Positions 1-8,851 of a stretch of 64,000 nt of DNA are shown in pieces. How positions within the stretch are numbered: the stretch's first letter is position 1; every line of letters begins with the position of its first letter. The position numbers were made by a program, and so were the translations under genes. The notes under the pieces were generated by a model. It did not search any database. It was not told the origin of the DNA and saw nothing but the letters and a program-made list of their open reading frames with translations. This DNA is from Staphylococcus rostri (GTDB taxonomy: Bacteria; Bacillota; Bacilli; Staphylococcales; Staphylococcaceae), in assembly GCF_002902145.1 (NCBI RefSeq), contig NZ_PPRF01000014.1:1-64000 (forward strand), written 5' to 3'.

Positions 1-507
1 TTAAATTATGGTTATTATTTTTCAATGTACTATTACTTTAAGAGTCATCTAGATAATCCATATGAAACAATACATTCAGGTTTAAAAAAACATAAAATTG
101 ATGGTGTAATTCAAAATGTGTATTCGGTTTACGATACAAAAGTAGGTATTGTGAATGAATTAAAAACGGAAATTTACAAATATGTCGGTTTGGCGCTACT
201 CACAAGTATTGCATTCATCTTAACGACTTTGACGTTTATTCAAATTTACTTCAAGTCGTACCAGTTCCAAATTTTTCTTAAGCGTTCGTTGGGCTATAGT
301 TACTGGTCGATTCACAAATGGATGTTGTTGTTCCTTGTCATGCTACATGTTTTAATGGGCGCATTACTATTAACAAGCCACAACATGATCGCAATATCAG
401 TTTTTGCGTCAATTACGTTGATAGAGGCACTGTCTGTCGCATTCACATTTATGAAGTTGAATCGTGAAAATGTCAATCTGGTGTTAAAGGGGAAGAAAGA
501 TGATTAA
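1..507 (+). CDS. DUF1430-type bacteriocin-associated ABC membrane protein, 3' part
   Basis: The reading frame is open from the first base of the window, so the true start lies upstream; an internal ATG at 25 is probably not the start. The visible ~168 residues hold a soluble stretch followed by three hydrophobic segments (about residues 62-83, 112-126 and 129-148 counted from the ATG at 25). They resemble the C-terminal part of the DUF1430 / seven-TM 'bacteriocin immunity' proteins that accompany lactococcin-972-type exporters. It overlaps the start of the ATPase gene by 8 bases, as expected for a translationally coupled permease-ATPase pair. The inferred role is as membrane subunit of an exporter or self-protection pump for a lactococcin-972-like peptide. 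The peptide gene itself is not in the window. Family assignment is by recollection of the family's pattern, and the substrate is unknown. Confidence 0.7.
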   Translation, partial: LNYGYYFSMYYYFKSHLDNPYETIHSGLKKHKIDGVIQNVYSVYDTKVGIVNELKTEIYKYVGLALLTSIAFILTTLTFIQIYFKSYQFQIFLKRSLGYSYWSIHKWMLLFLVMLHVLMGALLLTSHNMIAISVFASITLIEALSVAFTFMKLNRENVNLVLKGKKDD

Positions 508-1123
508 CTTACAAAACATTAATAAATCATTCGGTAACAAGCGCATTTTAGAAGATTTTAGTTTAACTATTAAGCAAGGTGAATTTGTCGTTATTCATGG
601 GGCAAGTGGTAAAGGAAAGTCGACGTTACTTAATATCATCGGACTGTTAGAAAGTCCAGATTCAGGTACGATTACGTTTAAAGGACAAGCCATTCAAAAA
701 GAGAAAGATAAGTTGGCGTTTAAACGAGAGGACATTGCCTATATTTATCAACATTATGGTTTGTTAGAGAACGAGTCGGTTTTAAAGAATTTGACATTGC
801 CACTGAATGTGAATAAAAGTGACAGTGCACGTATTCAAGAAGTGATGTCACGTGTTGGATTAGCAGATATGCCGTTAAAAACAAAAGTGTATACGTGCAG
901 TGGTGGTGAACAACAACGGATTGCGATTGCACGGGCGATTTTAAAAGCACCAAGCGTGATTATTGCGGATGAGCCTACTGGGAACTTGGATGACCACAAT
1001 AGCGACACGGTCATGTCATTATTTAAAGAATTGAATGATGATGGTGTTACGGTTGTTTTAGCAACACATGAACCAGCTTATTTTGGTATCGGTAATCAAG
1101 AAATTAATTTAGATAGGCAATAA
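500..1123 (+). CDS. ABC transporter ATP-binding protein, lactococcin 972 export group
   Basis: This is a compact 207-residue ABC ATPase. The Walker A motif GASGKGKST lies near residue 34-42, a Q-loop near YIYQHYG, the signature CSGGEQQ near residue 133, Walker B VIIADEPTGNLD just after, and the switch His in LATHEP near residue 189. Length and motifs fit the MacB/LolD-like subgroup that powers export in lactococcin-972 clusters. It starts inside the end of the upstream membrane protein gene, with GGGGAAGAAAG as ribosome-binding region. It hydrolyses ATP at the inner face of the membrane together with that permease. No terminator is obvious right after it, so the small protein at 1189 may be cotranscribed. 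ATPase function is secure; the transported substrate is inferred from the neighbour only. Confidence 0.85.
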   Translation: MINLQNINKSFGNKRILEDFSLTIKQGEFVVIHGASGKGKSTLLNIIGLLESPDSGTITFKGQAIQKEKDKLAFKREDIAYIYQHYGLLENESVLKNLTLPLNVNKSDSARIQEVMSRVGLADMPLKTKVYTCSGGEQQRIAIARAILKAPSVIIADEPTGNLDDHNSDTVMSLFKELNDDGVTVVLATHEPAYFGIGNQEINLDRQ

Positions 1124-1188
1124 AAATCAGCAAGAAACAGTTACTAGGTTTATAGATAACTTGCAAGAATAATGAAAAGGGGACGACG

Positions 1189-1506
1189 ATGAAAAGAGGG
1201 GTTATATTTTTTCTGGTATTGCTCATTGGCGTAGCGTATCTATTTATTAAAATTTCTCAAGATGTACCAGTTTATGGCTATTATGGCGGGTGCGAAAATG
1301 TAGATGATGTGCAAACGGATAAAAAGGGCACAGTATTAATCTACAGACATCGAAATCACATTGATATTGAAAGGAATGCAAACAATGATGAAGATTCGTG
1401 GTTAAGTCGAGTCAGAGATAAAATTGTAGATTTTACGTATCAGCGTCATAACAAACGACATCATCATGGAGAACTGCCAGAAAAGCATCGCATCACATGT
1501 GAATAA
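1189..1506 (+). CDS. small membrane-anchored protein of unknown function
   Basis: The gene encodes 105 residues. An N-terminal hydrophobic helix (about residues 5-22) is followed by an extracytoplasmic-looking region with GYYGGCE and a very basic, His-rich tail (HNKRHHH). GAAAAGGGGACG stands just upstream of the ATG. I do not recognise the family. It lies 65 bases after the ABC ATPase gene and may belong to that bacteriocin-type transport operon, perhaps as an accessory or immunity peptide, but nothing in the sequence proves this. The last codons lie only 15 bases from the intergenic repeat at 1521, so its C terminus may have been altered by arrival of that repeat. The single Cys (about residue 35) is not in a lipobox. 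Confidence 0.5.
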   Translation: MKRGVIFFLVLLIGVAYLFIKISQDVPVYGYYGGCENVDDVQTDKKGTVLIYRHRNHIDIERNANNDEDSWLSRVRDKIVDFTYQRHNKRHHHGELPEKHRITCE

Positions 1507-1520
1507 TAGGGAACGGGACA

Positions 1521-1679
1521 GGGGCTGGGACACAATAAATTTAAGCACTGGGAAACCGATAAACGGTGTCCCAAAAGTAGGATTTTCGACAGAACTGCCA
1601 CGATTTCGTCAAAATTTGAAAAGCAATTTTGCTCATCGTTCGGTTCTGCTCAAATCCTAAGCGCTTTTGTCCTAACCTC
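1521..1679 (+). repeat. 159-bp intergenic repeat, copy A
   Basis: This stretch runs from GGGGCTGGGACAC to TCCTAACCTC and is matched along its length by an inverted copy at 19833-19991, also 159 bp. It contains internal complementary blocks (GGGACAC near the start with GTGTCCC about 40 bases on), so the transcript can fold. It is AT-rich and has no credible gene. Short ORFs through it (for example 1466-1660) translate the repeat and recur in the other copy, which is why I treat them as spurious. It is probably a non-autonomous mobile or amplified intergenic repeat of this lineage. Confidence 0.85.
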
Positions 1680-1693
1680 GTTGTCTCACTCAG

Positions 1694-1822
1694 TCAACTA
1701 CTGCCATCTACATAAATACTCAAACTTAAATCGAATGTTTCTATATAATGTCCCAAGCTTGTGATGTCGTGATACATTTTCATCCATGAGTACCGTTCTT
1801 CAGTGCCAAGTGGTATAATAAA
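1694..1822 (-). pseudogene. C-terminal remnant of an unknown gene
   Basis: Read on the minus strand, this stretch gives about 42 residues with coding-like composition: a leading PLGTEERYSWMKMYHD, then a core with LGHYIETFDL and a final IYVDG before a TGA. No start codon or complete gene remains, and the 159-bp repeat begins 15 bases beyond its stop. The 5' side runs into the lspA promoter, whose -10 box lies in the same bases. I do not recognise the protein. It looks like the tail of a gene formerly facing lspA and lost by deletion. Rated low because it rests on composition alone. Confidence 0.35.
1811..1819 (+). promoter_or_regulatory. extended -10 promoter element for lspA
   Basis: TGG followed by TATAAT gives a TGn-TATAAT extended -10 box 35 bases before the lspA ATG. 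The bases 17 upstream (TACCGT) are a poor -35, as is common where the extended -10 compensates. A nearly identical TGGTATAAT precedes rsgA at 43231. Confidence 0.6.
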
Positions 1823-1853
1823 GCAATGAATCCACACAGAAAGGATTAAAGAA

Positions 1854-2339
1854 ATGAAACGACACTATTATATTGGGCTGTCGCTTTTTATACTCATCGT
1901 TGTATTAATTGCGGATCAATTAACCAAATGGGTGGTTGCGACACAAATGATGATTGGTGATTCTTTCACTGTTATACCCAACTTCCTGTCGATTACGTCA
2001 CATCGAAATAATGGCGCAGCGTGGGGGATTTTAAGTGGTCAGATGGGCTTTTTCATTTTGATTACAATTGTGATTATCATCGCCTTGGTTGTTTTTTATA
2101 TCAGAGAGGCTAAGAATAATTTGTTCATGCAAGTCGCCATTAGTTTATTACTTGCAGGTGCACTTGGGAATTTCATAGATCGTGTGATGAATGGTGAAGT
2201 GGTCGATTTTGTGGATACACTCATTTTTGGATATGACTTTCCAATTTTTAATATTGCGGATGCGAGTTTGACACTTGGCGTAGGATTGCTCGTAATTCTC
2301 CTATTAACAGATAAAACAAATGATAAGAGAAAGGTGTAA
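1854..2339 (+). CDS. lspA: lipoprotein signal peptidase (signal peptidase II)
   Basis: LspA is an integral membrane aspartyl protease that removes the signal peptide of diacylglyceryl-modified prolipoproteins. The 161-residue length is normal. Four hydrophobic segments are visible (about 8-26, 65-84, 90-106 and 134-152). The conserved catalytic-Asp blocks are present: DQLTKW near residue 21, RNNGAAWG near 52-59, GNFIDRV near 106-112 with its Asp, and FNIADAS near 133 with the second Asp. The ATG follows AGAAAGGATTAAAGAA. The downstream rluD-type gene begins 3 bases after the stop, so the two are cotranscribed, as in other staphylococci. Confidence 0.95.
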   Translation: MKRHYYIGLSLFILIVVLIADQLTKWVVATQMMIGDSFTVIPNFLSITSHRNNGAAWGILSGQMGFFILITIVIIIALVVFYIREAKNNLFMQVAISLLLAGALGNFIDRVMNGEVVDFVDTLIFGYDFPIFNIADASLTLGVGLLVILLLTDKTNDKRKV

Positions 2340-2342
2340 TTT

Positions 2343-3260
2343 ATGGAACAACATCAATTTAAAATTGACGATGCGGCACATCATTTACAACGTATTGATA
2401 AGATATTACCAAGTTTTAATACGGAATGGTCGCGCAGTCAAATTCAAGACTGGATTAAAGAAGGATTGGTTTCAGTAAATGGCAAACCAGTGAAATCAAA
2501 CTATAAACTTAAGTTAGATGATGAAGTGGTTGTGACGGAAAAAGAAGTGATTGAGGCAGATATCCAACCAGAAAATCTGAACTTAGATATTTATTATGAA
2601 GATGAGGATGTAGCTATTGTTTACAAGCCAAAAGGTATGGTCGTGCATCCATCTGCAGGGCATTATTCAGGTACGCTTGTGAATGGCTTAATGTATCAAA
2701 TTAAAGACTTGTCAGGTATCAATGGTGAAATCCGTCCGGGTATTGTACATCGTATTGATAAAGACACGTCAGGATTGTTAATGGTTGCGAAAAATGATGT
2801 GGCGCATCGTGCGTTAGTAGAACAATTAATGGCAAAAACGGTTACGCGAAAATATACGGCACTTGTGCATGGTCATATTCCACATGAATTCGGTACAATT
2901 GACGCGCCGATTGGTCGTAATAAAAATGATCGTCAATCTATGGCGGTAGAAGATGACGGTAAACCAGCTGTTACACACTTCAATGTTCTAGAAAACTTTA
3001 AAAATCATACATTGGTATCATGCCAATTGGAAACTGGACGTACACACCAAATCCGTGTGCATATGAAGTATATTGGTTATCCATTAGTAGGCGATCCAAA
3101 GTATGGTCCGAAAAAGACACCAGACATTGGCGGACAGGCACTGCATGCGGGTGTGATTGGCTTTGAGCATCCACGTACAGGCGAATATATTGAACGCACA
3201 GCACCGCTTCCAGAGTCGTTTGAAGCAGTTATTGAACAAGCACGTCGAGAAGAAATCTAA
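2343..3260 (+). CDS. RluA/RluD-family RNA pseudouridine synthase
   Basis: The protein has 305 residues. An N-terminal S4 RNA-binding domain covers about residues 15-75 (SRSQIQDWIKEGLVSVNG), followed by the pseudouridine synthase domain. The catalytic block HRIDKDTSGLL near residue 136 contains the conserved Asp of the HRLDxxTSG motif. Near 230 LETGRTHQIRVH closes the active site. The enzyme isomerises specific uridines, in the RluD subgroup those of 23S rRNA helix 69, but the exact target cannot be read from the sequence, so no rlu letter is assigned. It directly follows lspA and precedes the pyr operon, the standard staphylococcal and Bacillus order. The next promoter begins about 40 bases after its stop. 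Confidence 0.93.
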   Translation: MEQHQFKIDDAAHHLQRIDKILPSFNTEWSRSQIQDWIKEGLVSVNGKPVKSNYKLKLDDEVVVTEKEVIEADIQPENLNLDIYYEDEDVAIVYKPKGMVVHPSAGHYSGTLVNGLMYQIKDLSGINGEIRPGIVHRIDKDTSGLLMVAKNDVAHRALVEQLMAKTVTRKYTALVHGHIPHEFGTIDAPIGRNKNDRQSMAVEDDGKPAVTHFNVLENFKNHTLVSCQLETGRTHQIRVHMKYIGYPLVGDPKYGPKKTPDIGGQALHAGVIGFEHPRTGEYIERTAPLPESFEAVIEQARREEI

Positions 3261-3301
3261 AAAGGTCACAGTTCTGACACGTTACTTTTTCAAGAATTGT
3301 T

Positions 3302-3330
3302 TTGACAAGCTGCCTAAAAAAAGGTAAGAT
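3302..3330 (+). promoter_or_regulatory. sigma-A promoter of the pyr operon
   Basis: TTGACA (3302-3307), a 17-base spacer and TAAGAT (3325-3330) form a near-consensus vegetative promoter. Transcription would begin near 3337, giving an approximately 200-nt leader that contains the PyrR attenuator before pyrR. Confidence 0.85.
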
Positions 3331-3360
3331 AAGTACCAGCAAAACAAACAAAATGATAAC

Positions 3361-3513
3361 GTCTTTAAAAGGGGTCCAGAGAGGCTCAAAAGACATGATA
3401 TATACGCAAAGAAGCGATGGCTTACTGGATGTTGGCGTACGAGAGACGTCTATCCATGTATCACGGCTGTTTCAGCTTTAGTTAAACTCATGTCTTAATG
3501 GCGTGAGTTTTTT
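3361..3513 (+). promoter_or_regulatory. PyrR-dependent attenuator in the pyrR leader
   Basis: Three mutually exclusive hairpins can be drawn. The PyrR-binding anti-antiterminator pairs GTCTTT (3361-3366) with AAAGAC (3389-3394) and presents GGTCCAGAGAGGCT in its upper part, an excellent match to the known PyrR recognition sequence. The antiterminator pairs 3390-3398 (AAGACATGA) with 3488-3496 (TCATGTCTT), perfectly complementary. The terminator pairs 3484-3492 (AAACTCATG) with 3502-3510 (CGTGAGTTT) and runs into a T stretch. By the established Bacillus mechanism, UMP-bound PyrR stabilises the first hairpin and so allows termination. This makes the whole operon repressible by pyrimidines. Confidence 0.92.
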
Positions 3514-3534
3514 GTTTGTATAGGAGGGTTTACG

Positions 3535-4059
3535 TTGACAAGTCGTATCATTTTAGATGAATCTGCTATCAATCGCACGTTGACGCGTATTGCGCATGAG
3601 ATCTTGGAATACAACAAAGGCTCTGAAAATTTAGCGTTACTCGGTATTAAGACGCGCGGTGAATTTTTAGCGAAACGCATTCAGCAGAAGATTCAACAGA
3701 TTGAAGCGGTTGAAGTACCAACAGGAACGATTGATATTACAAGTTTTCGTGATGATAAGGATGCCCGTCACATAGTCAATGATAAGACGTATATGATTGA
3801 TACGGATTTGAATGATCGTGTGGTCATTATTGTCGATGACGTGCTTTACACGGGAAGAACGGTGCGTGCCTCACTCGATGCGATTCTGTTACACAGTCGC
3901 CCGAAGAAAATTGGTTTGGCAACGCTTGTTGACCGTGGTCATCGCGAGTTACCGATTCGCGCGGATTTCGTTGGTAAAAACATCCCGACTTCACACGAAG
4001 AATCCGTCAATGTTTATTTAACAGAAACAGATGATCGCAATGCGGTTATCATCACATAG
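3535..4059 (+). CDS. pyrR: bifunctional pyr operon regulator / uracil phosphoribosyltransferase
   Basis: PyrR binds the attenuator RNAs at 3361 and 4064 when UMP is bound and also has weak uracil phosphoribosyltransferase activity. The 174 residues include the PRPP-binding loop [13 protein letters not shown] (about residues 97-109) and the conserved GIKTRG block near 38. The start is TTG at 3535, 6 bases after the strong ribosome site AGGAGGG; no ATG lies near the N terminus. It is the first gene of the pyrimidine operon, so it is autoregulated by the leader attenuator. Length and fold motifs are as in Bacillus PyrR. Confidence 0.96.
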   Translation: MTSRIILDESAINRTLTRIAHEILEYNKGSENLALLGIKTRGEFLAKRIQQKIQQIEAVEVPTGTIDITSFRDDKDARHIVNDKTYMIDTDLNDRVVIIVDDVLYTGRTVRASLDAILLHSRPKKIGLATLVDRGHRELPIRADFVGKNIPTSHEESVNVYLTETDDRNAVIIT

Positions 4060-4063
4060 CAAC

Positions 4064-4247
4064 ACCTTTTAATTCAGTACGAGAGACTGGCAAAGGTATG
4101 TTGTAACAATGGAAACATCAGACGAAAGTGATGTGGATACAGGTAGGGTGTATGCTTTACAAGTATCCATATTGCATAACGTCCCAAGATGCCTACACTG
4201 TTACACACCCCCAGTCTCTTAACGAAAATGTTAAGGGACTTTTTTTA
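4064..4247 (+). promoter_or_regulatory. second PyrR attenuator, between pyrR and pyrP
   Basis: The layout matches the leader attenuator. The anti-antiterminator pairs ACCTTT (4064-4069) with AAAGGT (4092-4097) around CAGTACGAGAGACTGG, a weaker match to the PyrR site than the first. The antiterminator pairs 4082-4090 (AGAGACTGG) with 4211-4219 (CCAGTCTCT), perfectly complementary. The terminator stem AGTCTCTTAAC / GTTAAGGGACT (4213-4240) is followed by seven T. It gives a second control step after pyrR. No third attenuator exists before pyrB, where the gap is only 21 bases. Confidence 0.88.
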
Positions 4248-4266
4248 TAACGAAAGGAAGAACAAC

Positions 4267-5559
4267 ATGGAAAACGAACAAATGTTTAAAAGAACGGTGA
4301 CTCCTGTATTGGATGTCAATGAAAAACCAAAAGCAGGACAGTGGGCATTTTTAAGCTTGCAGCATTTATTTGCGATGTTTGGTGCAACAGTATTAGTACC
4401 ATTCTTAACAGGCTTACCCGTATCATCGGCTTTACTTGCATCAGGGATTGGGACATTACTCTACATCTTAATTACAAAAGGAAAAATTCCAGCGTATCTA
4501 GGTTCTAGTTTCGCATTTATTACGCCAATTATTACGGGGTTGAGTACGAACAGTCTTGGCGACATGCTAGTAGCGCTCTTTATGAGTGGTGTGATGTACG
4601 TCATTATCGGGATTGCGATTCGCATTAGTGGTACAAACTGGTTGATGCAATTGTTACCACCCGTTGTAGTAGGCCCAGTCATTATGGTTATCGGCTTAAG
4701 TTTAGCACCAACAGCTGTTAACATGGCAATGTTTGAAAACTCAAGTGCAATGAAAGATTACAACTTAACATATGTGGCAGTAGCGGCGATTACGCTGTTT
4801 GTCACATTACTTGTCCAAGGTTTTGCGAAAGGCTTCTTCTCACTGATTCCAGTACTTATCGGAATCGTAGTCGGCTACATTACCGCAATTTTATTCGGAA
4901 TTGTCGATTTCAAGCCGGTTGCTGAAGCGCGCTGGTTCCAATTCCCAGACATCTACATTCCATTTGCAGATTATCAGCCATCATTCCACATCGGTCTGGT
5001 AGCGGTCATGTTGCCAATCGTGTTTGTAACTGTAAGTGAGCATATCGGTCATCAAATGGTTATCAACAAAATTGTCGGTCGTAACTTCTTCAAAGATCCA
5101 GGCTTACACCGTTCAATTATCGGTGATGGGGTATCGACAATGTTCTCAAGTATTATCGGTGGTCCACCAAGTACAACATACGGCGAAAACATCGGTGTAC
5201 TTGCGATTACGAAAATTTATAGTATCTATGTTATCGGTGGTGCGGCAGTCATCGCGATTATCCTTGGCTTTGTCGGTAAGTTTACAGCGTTAGTATCATC
5301 CATTCCAACGCCGGTCATGGGTGGGGTATCTATCCTATTGTTCGGTACGATTGCCGCGAGTGGTTTGCGCATGATTGTGGAAAGCCAAGTAGACTTTGCG
5401 AAAAACCGCAACTTAGTGATTGCATCAGTCATCTTAGTTATCGGTATTGGTAACATGATGTTGAACTTATCAGATGTCGGTGTACAACTGACAATTGAAG
5501 GCATGGCATTATCAGCGACAGCAGGAATCGTCTTAAACTTGTTATTACCAAAAAACTAA
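4267..5559 (+). CDS. pyrP: uracil permease
   Basis: This NCS2/UraA-family uracil:proton symporter of the cytoplasmic membrane has 430 residues and about 12-14 hydrophobic segments. The family signatures are visible: QHLFAMFGATVLVP near residue 30, the loop VTVSEHIGHQ near 260 with the substrate-contacting Glu, and GGPPSTTYGENIG near 300. I chose the ATG at 4267 because CGAAAGGAAG precedes it. The longer frame from 4189 would begin inside the attenuator terminator and is not credible. It supplies exogenous uracil, which is salvaged to UMP, and sits under both PyrR attenuators. pyrB follows after 21 bases. Confidence 0.95.
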   Translation: MENEQMFKRTVTPVLDVNEKPKAGQWAFLSLQHLFAMFGATVLVPFLTGLPVSSALLASGIGTLLYILITKGKIPAYLGSSFAFITPIITGLSTNSLGDMLVALFMSGVMYVIIGIAIRISGTNWLMQLLPPVVVGPVIMVIGLSLAPTAVNMAMFENSSAMKDYNLTYVAVAAITLFVTLLVQGFAKGFFSLIPVLIGIVVGYITAILFGIVDFKPVAEARWFQFPDIYIPFADYQPSFHIGLVAVMLPIVFVTVSEHIGHQMVINKIVGRNFFKDPGLHRSIIGDGVSTMFSSIIGGPPSTTYGENIGVLAITKIYSIYVIGGAAVIAIILGFVGKFTALVSSIPTPVMGGVSILLFGTIAASGLRMIVESQVDFAKNRNLVIASVILVIGIGNMMLNLSDVGVQLTIEGMALSATAGIVLNLLLPKN

Positions 5560-6459
<900 letters not shown>

Positions 6460-6473
6460 AGGAGCGAGACAAG

Positions 6474-7751
6474 ATGAAATTAATTCAAAATGCACAAATT
6501 TTAGAAGCGGGATCTTTGAAAAAGGTAGATGTGTTAATCGACGGTAAGAAGATTAAACAAATTGCAGAAACGATTGAAGCGACAGATGACATGACGGTTA
6601 TCGATGCAAAGGGACAATTTCTAGCACCGGGATTTGTTGATGTGCACGTTCATTTAAGAGAACCGGGTGGCGAACATAAAGAAACGATTGAAACGGGGAC
6701 ATTAGCGGCAGCGCGTGGTGGTTTTACAACGGTATGTCCAATGCCAAATACGAAGCCAGTGCCAGATTCAGTGGAGAATATGGAAAGATTGAATCAGTTA
6801 ATCTCAGATAATGCGCATGTTCGTGTATTACCTTATGCGGCGATTACAGAGCGACAAGCTGGGAAGCAACACGTTGACTTTGAAGCATTAACAAACCTAG
6901 GTGCGTTTGCGTTTACGGATGACGGTGTCGGTGTCCAAGAAGCGGCGATGATGTATGAAGCGATGCAAAAGGCGAAAGCACAAGGGAAAGCAATCGTTGC
7001 ACACTGTGAAGATAACAGCTTAATCTACGGTGGCGCAATGCACGAAGGAAAACGCAGTGCGGAGTTAGGTATCCCAGGTATTCCAAACATCTGTGAATCT
7101 GTTCAAATCGCACGTGACGTGTTATTGAGTGAAGCGACAGGCTGTCACTACCACGTGTGTCACGTATCAACGAAAGAAAGTGTGCGCGTGATTCGTGATG
7201 CGAAACGTGCAGGTATTCACGTGACGGCGGAAGTAACGCCACACCACTTATTATTAACTGAAGATGACGTGCCGGGCGACGATGCAATGTACAAAATGAA
7301 TCCACCGTTACGTAGCCAAGCTGATAAAGCAGCGTTAATTGAAGGATTACTAGACGGTACGATTGATTGTATCGCAACAGACCACGCTCCACACGCAGCA
7401 GACGAAAAAGCACAAACGATGACACGTGCGCCATTCGGTATTGTTGGCAGTGAAACGGCATTCCCGTTACTTTACACACACTATGTAAAAACTGGCGAAT
7501 GGACGTTACAACAATTAGTGGATTACTTAACAATTAAACCAGCTGACACATTCAACTTGCCATACGGTCGACTTGCGGAAGGTGAACTCGCTGACTTAAC
7601 ATTAATCAACTTGGAAGATGAATTTGAAATCAAAGCAGAAGACTTCTTATCAAAAGCAACAAACACACCATTCCTTGGAGAAAAAGTATACGGTAATCCA
7701 GTTTTAACAATGGTTGAAGGTGACATTCGATACGAGGGGGATCACGCATAA
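6474..7751 (+). CDS. pyrC: dihydroorotase, class I
   Basis: PyrC cyclises carbamoyl aspartate to dihydroorotate. The 425 residues have the amidohydrolase metal motif [10 protein letters not shown] (about residues 56-65) with HxH ligands, IVAHCEDN near 175, [10 protein letters not shown] near 228 and the C-terminal metal Asp in IATDHAPHA near 302. Length and motifs fit the Bacillus-type class I enzyme. The stop overlaps the carA ATG by one base (TAATG), so translation is coupled. Confidence 0.97.
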   Translation: MKLIQNAQILEAGSLKKVDVLIDGKKIKQIAETIEATDDMTVIDAKGQFLAPGFVDVHVHLREPGGEHKETIETGTLAAARGGFTTVCPMPNTKPVPDSVENMERLNQLISDNAHVRVLPYAAITERQAGKQHVDFEALTNLGAFAFTDDGVGVQEAAMMYEAMQKAKAQGKAIVAHCEDNSLIYGGAMHEGKRSAELGIPGIPNICESVQIARDVLLSEATGCHYHVCHVSTKESVRVIRDAKRAGIHVTAEVTPHHLLLTEDDVPGDDAMYKMNPPLRSQADKAALIEGLLDGTIDCIATDHAPHAADEKAQTMTRAPFGIVGSETAFPLLYTHYVKTGEWTLQQLVDYLTIKPADTFNLPYGRLAEGELADLTLINLEDEFEIKAEDFLSKATNTPFLGEKVYGNPVLTMVEGDIRYEGDHA

Positions 7752-8851
7752 TGTTTGAAAAGCGCTATATCGTTCTAGAAGATGGTACGCATTACACAGG
7801 GTTCAAGTTGGGTTCAGACAACTTAACAAAAGGTGAGATTGTGTTCAATACAGCAATGACGGGGTATCAGGAGACGATTTCTGACCCGTCTTATACGGGA
7901 CAGATTATTACGTTCACGTATCCGCTGATTGGAAATTACGGCATTAACTACGACGACTTTGAATCATTAACACCAACGTTGAATGGCGTTGTCGTGAAAG
8001 AAGCGTGTGCGTATCCTAGCAACTTCCGCGCACAAAAGTCATTTGATGAAGTATTGAAAGAATACGATATTCCAGGTATTAGTGGTGTCGATACACGTAG
8101 TATTACGAAAAAAATTCGTGAGCACGGTGTGTTAAAAGCAGCATTCGTTGACAATGCAGACGAGATTGACGCGATGATTGAGACGCTTAAAACAATTGAA
8201 TTACCGAGAACGGAAGTGCCAACAGTCTCAACGAAAACACCATATGTGTCTACTGGTTTTGACAAACGTGTCGTACTTGTCGACTTTGGTAAAAAGCAAA
8301 ATATCGTACGTGAATTGAATGCACGTGGTTGTGAAGTAACAGTGGTGCCTTACGATACGACAGCAGAAGAAATTTTAAAAATGTCACCGGACGGCGTGAT
8401 GTTATCGAACGGCCCTGGGGATCCAGACGATGTAAAAGTTGCGCTAGATATGATTAACGGCATTCTCGGCAAAATTCCATTCTTCGGTATTTGCCTAGGT
8501 CACCAGCTTTTCGCATTATCACAAGGGGCAACATCATTCAAAATGAAGTTCGGTCACCGTGGTGCCAACCATCCAGTTAAAGACTTAGCAACAGGTAAAA
8601 TCGCCTTAACAAGTCAAAACCATGGTTATGCGATTAACGCAGATTCTATCGCACAAACGGATCTTGAAATCACACATATCGCATTAAACGACGGCACAGT
8701 AGAAGGCTTAAAACACAAAACATTACCAGCCTTTTCTGTACAGTACCATCCAGAAGCTTGTCCTGGTCCGACAGATTCCAACTACTTATTCGACCAATTC
8801 ATCGACTTGATGGAAGAAAACAAACAAAAGGAGTGCGTTCACAATGCCTAA
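7751..8851 (+). CDS. carA: carbamoyl-phosphate synthase, small (glutaminase) subunit
   Basis: CarA hydrolyses glutamine and channels ammonia to CarB. In the 366 residues an N-terminal CarA domain ([14 protein letters not shown] near 46) precedes a class I glutamine amidotransferase domain. Its nucleophile elbow [10 protein letters not shown] (about residues 242-251) holds the catalytic Cys, and HPEA near 335 supplies the His. The operonic position between pyrC and carB marks it as the pyrimidine-dedicated enzyme. It overlaps carB by 8 bases. Confidence 0.97.
   Translation: MFEKRYIVLEDGTHYTGFKLGSDNLTKGEIVFNTAMTGYQETISDPSYTGQIITFTYPLIGNYGINYDDFESLTPTLNGVVVKEACAYPSNFRAQKSFDEVLKEYDIPGISGVDTRSITKKIREHGVLKAAFVDNADEIDAMIETLKTIELPRTEVPTVSTKTPYVSTGFDKRVVLVDFGKKQNIVRELNARGCEVTVVPYDTTAEEILKMSPDGVMLSNGPGDPDDVKVALDMINGILGKIPFFGICLGHQLFALSQGATSFKMKFGHRGANHPVKDLATGKIALTSQNHGYAINADSIAQTDLEITHIALNDGTVEGLKHKTLPAFSVQYHPEACPGPTDSNYLFDQFIDLMEENKQKECVHNA

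Noticed and set aside
1466-1660. 64-residue frame, also seen as 19852-20061 on the minus strand
   Set aside because: Both translate the 159-bp repeat; the shared sequence reflects DNA repeat identity, not a gene.
6913-7533. 206-residue frame opposite pyrC
   Set aside because: Antisense shadow of an undoubted gene with His/Leu-rich composition and no ribosome site.
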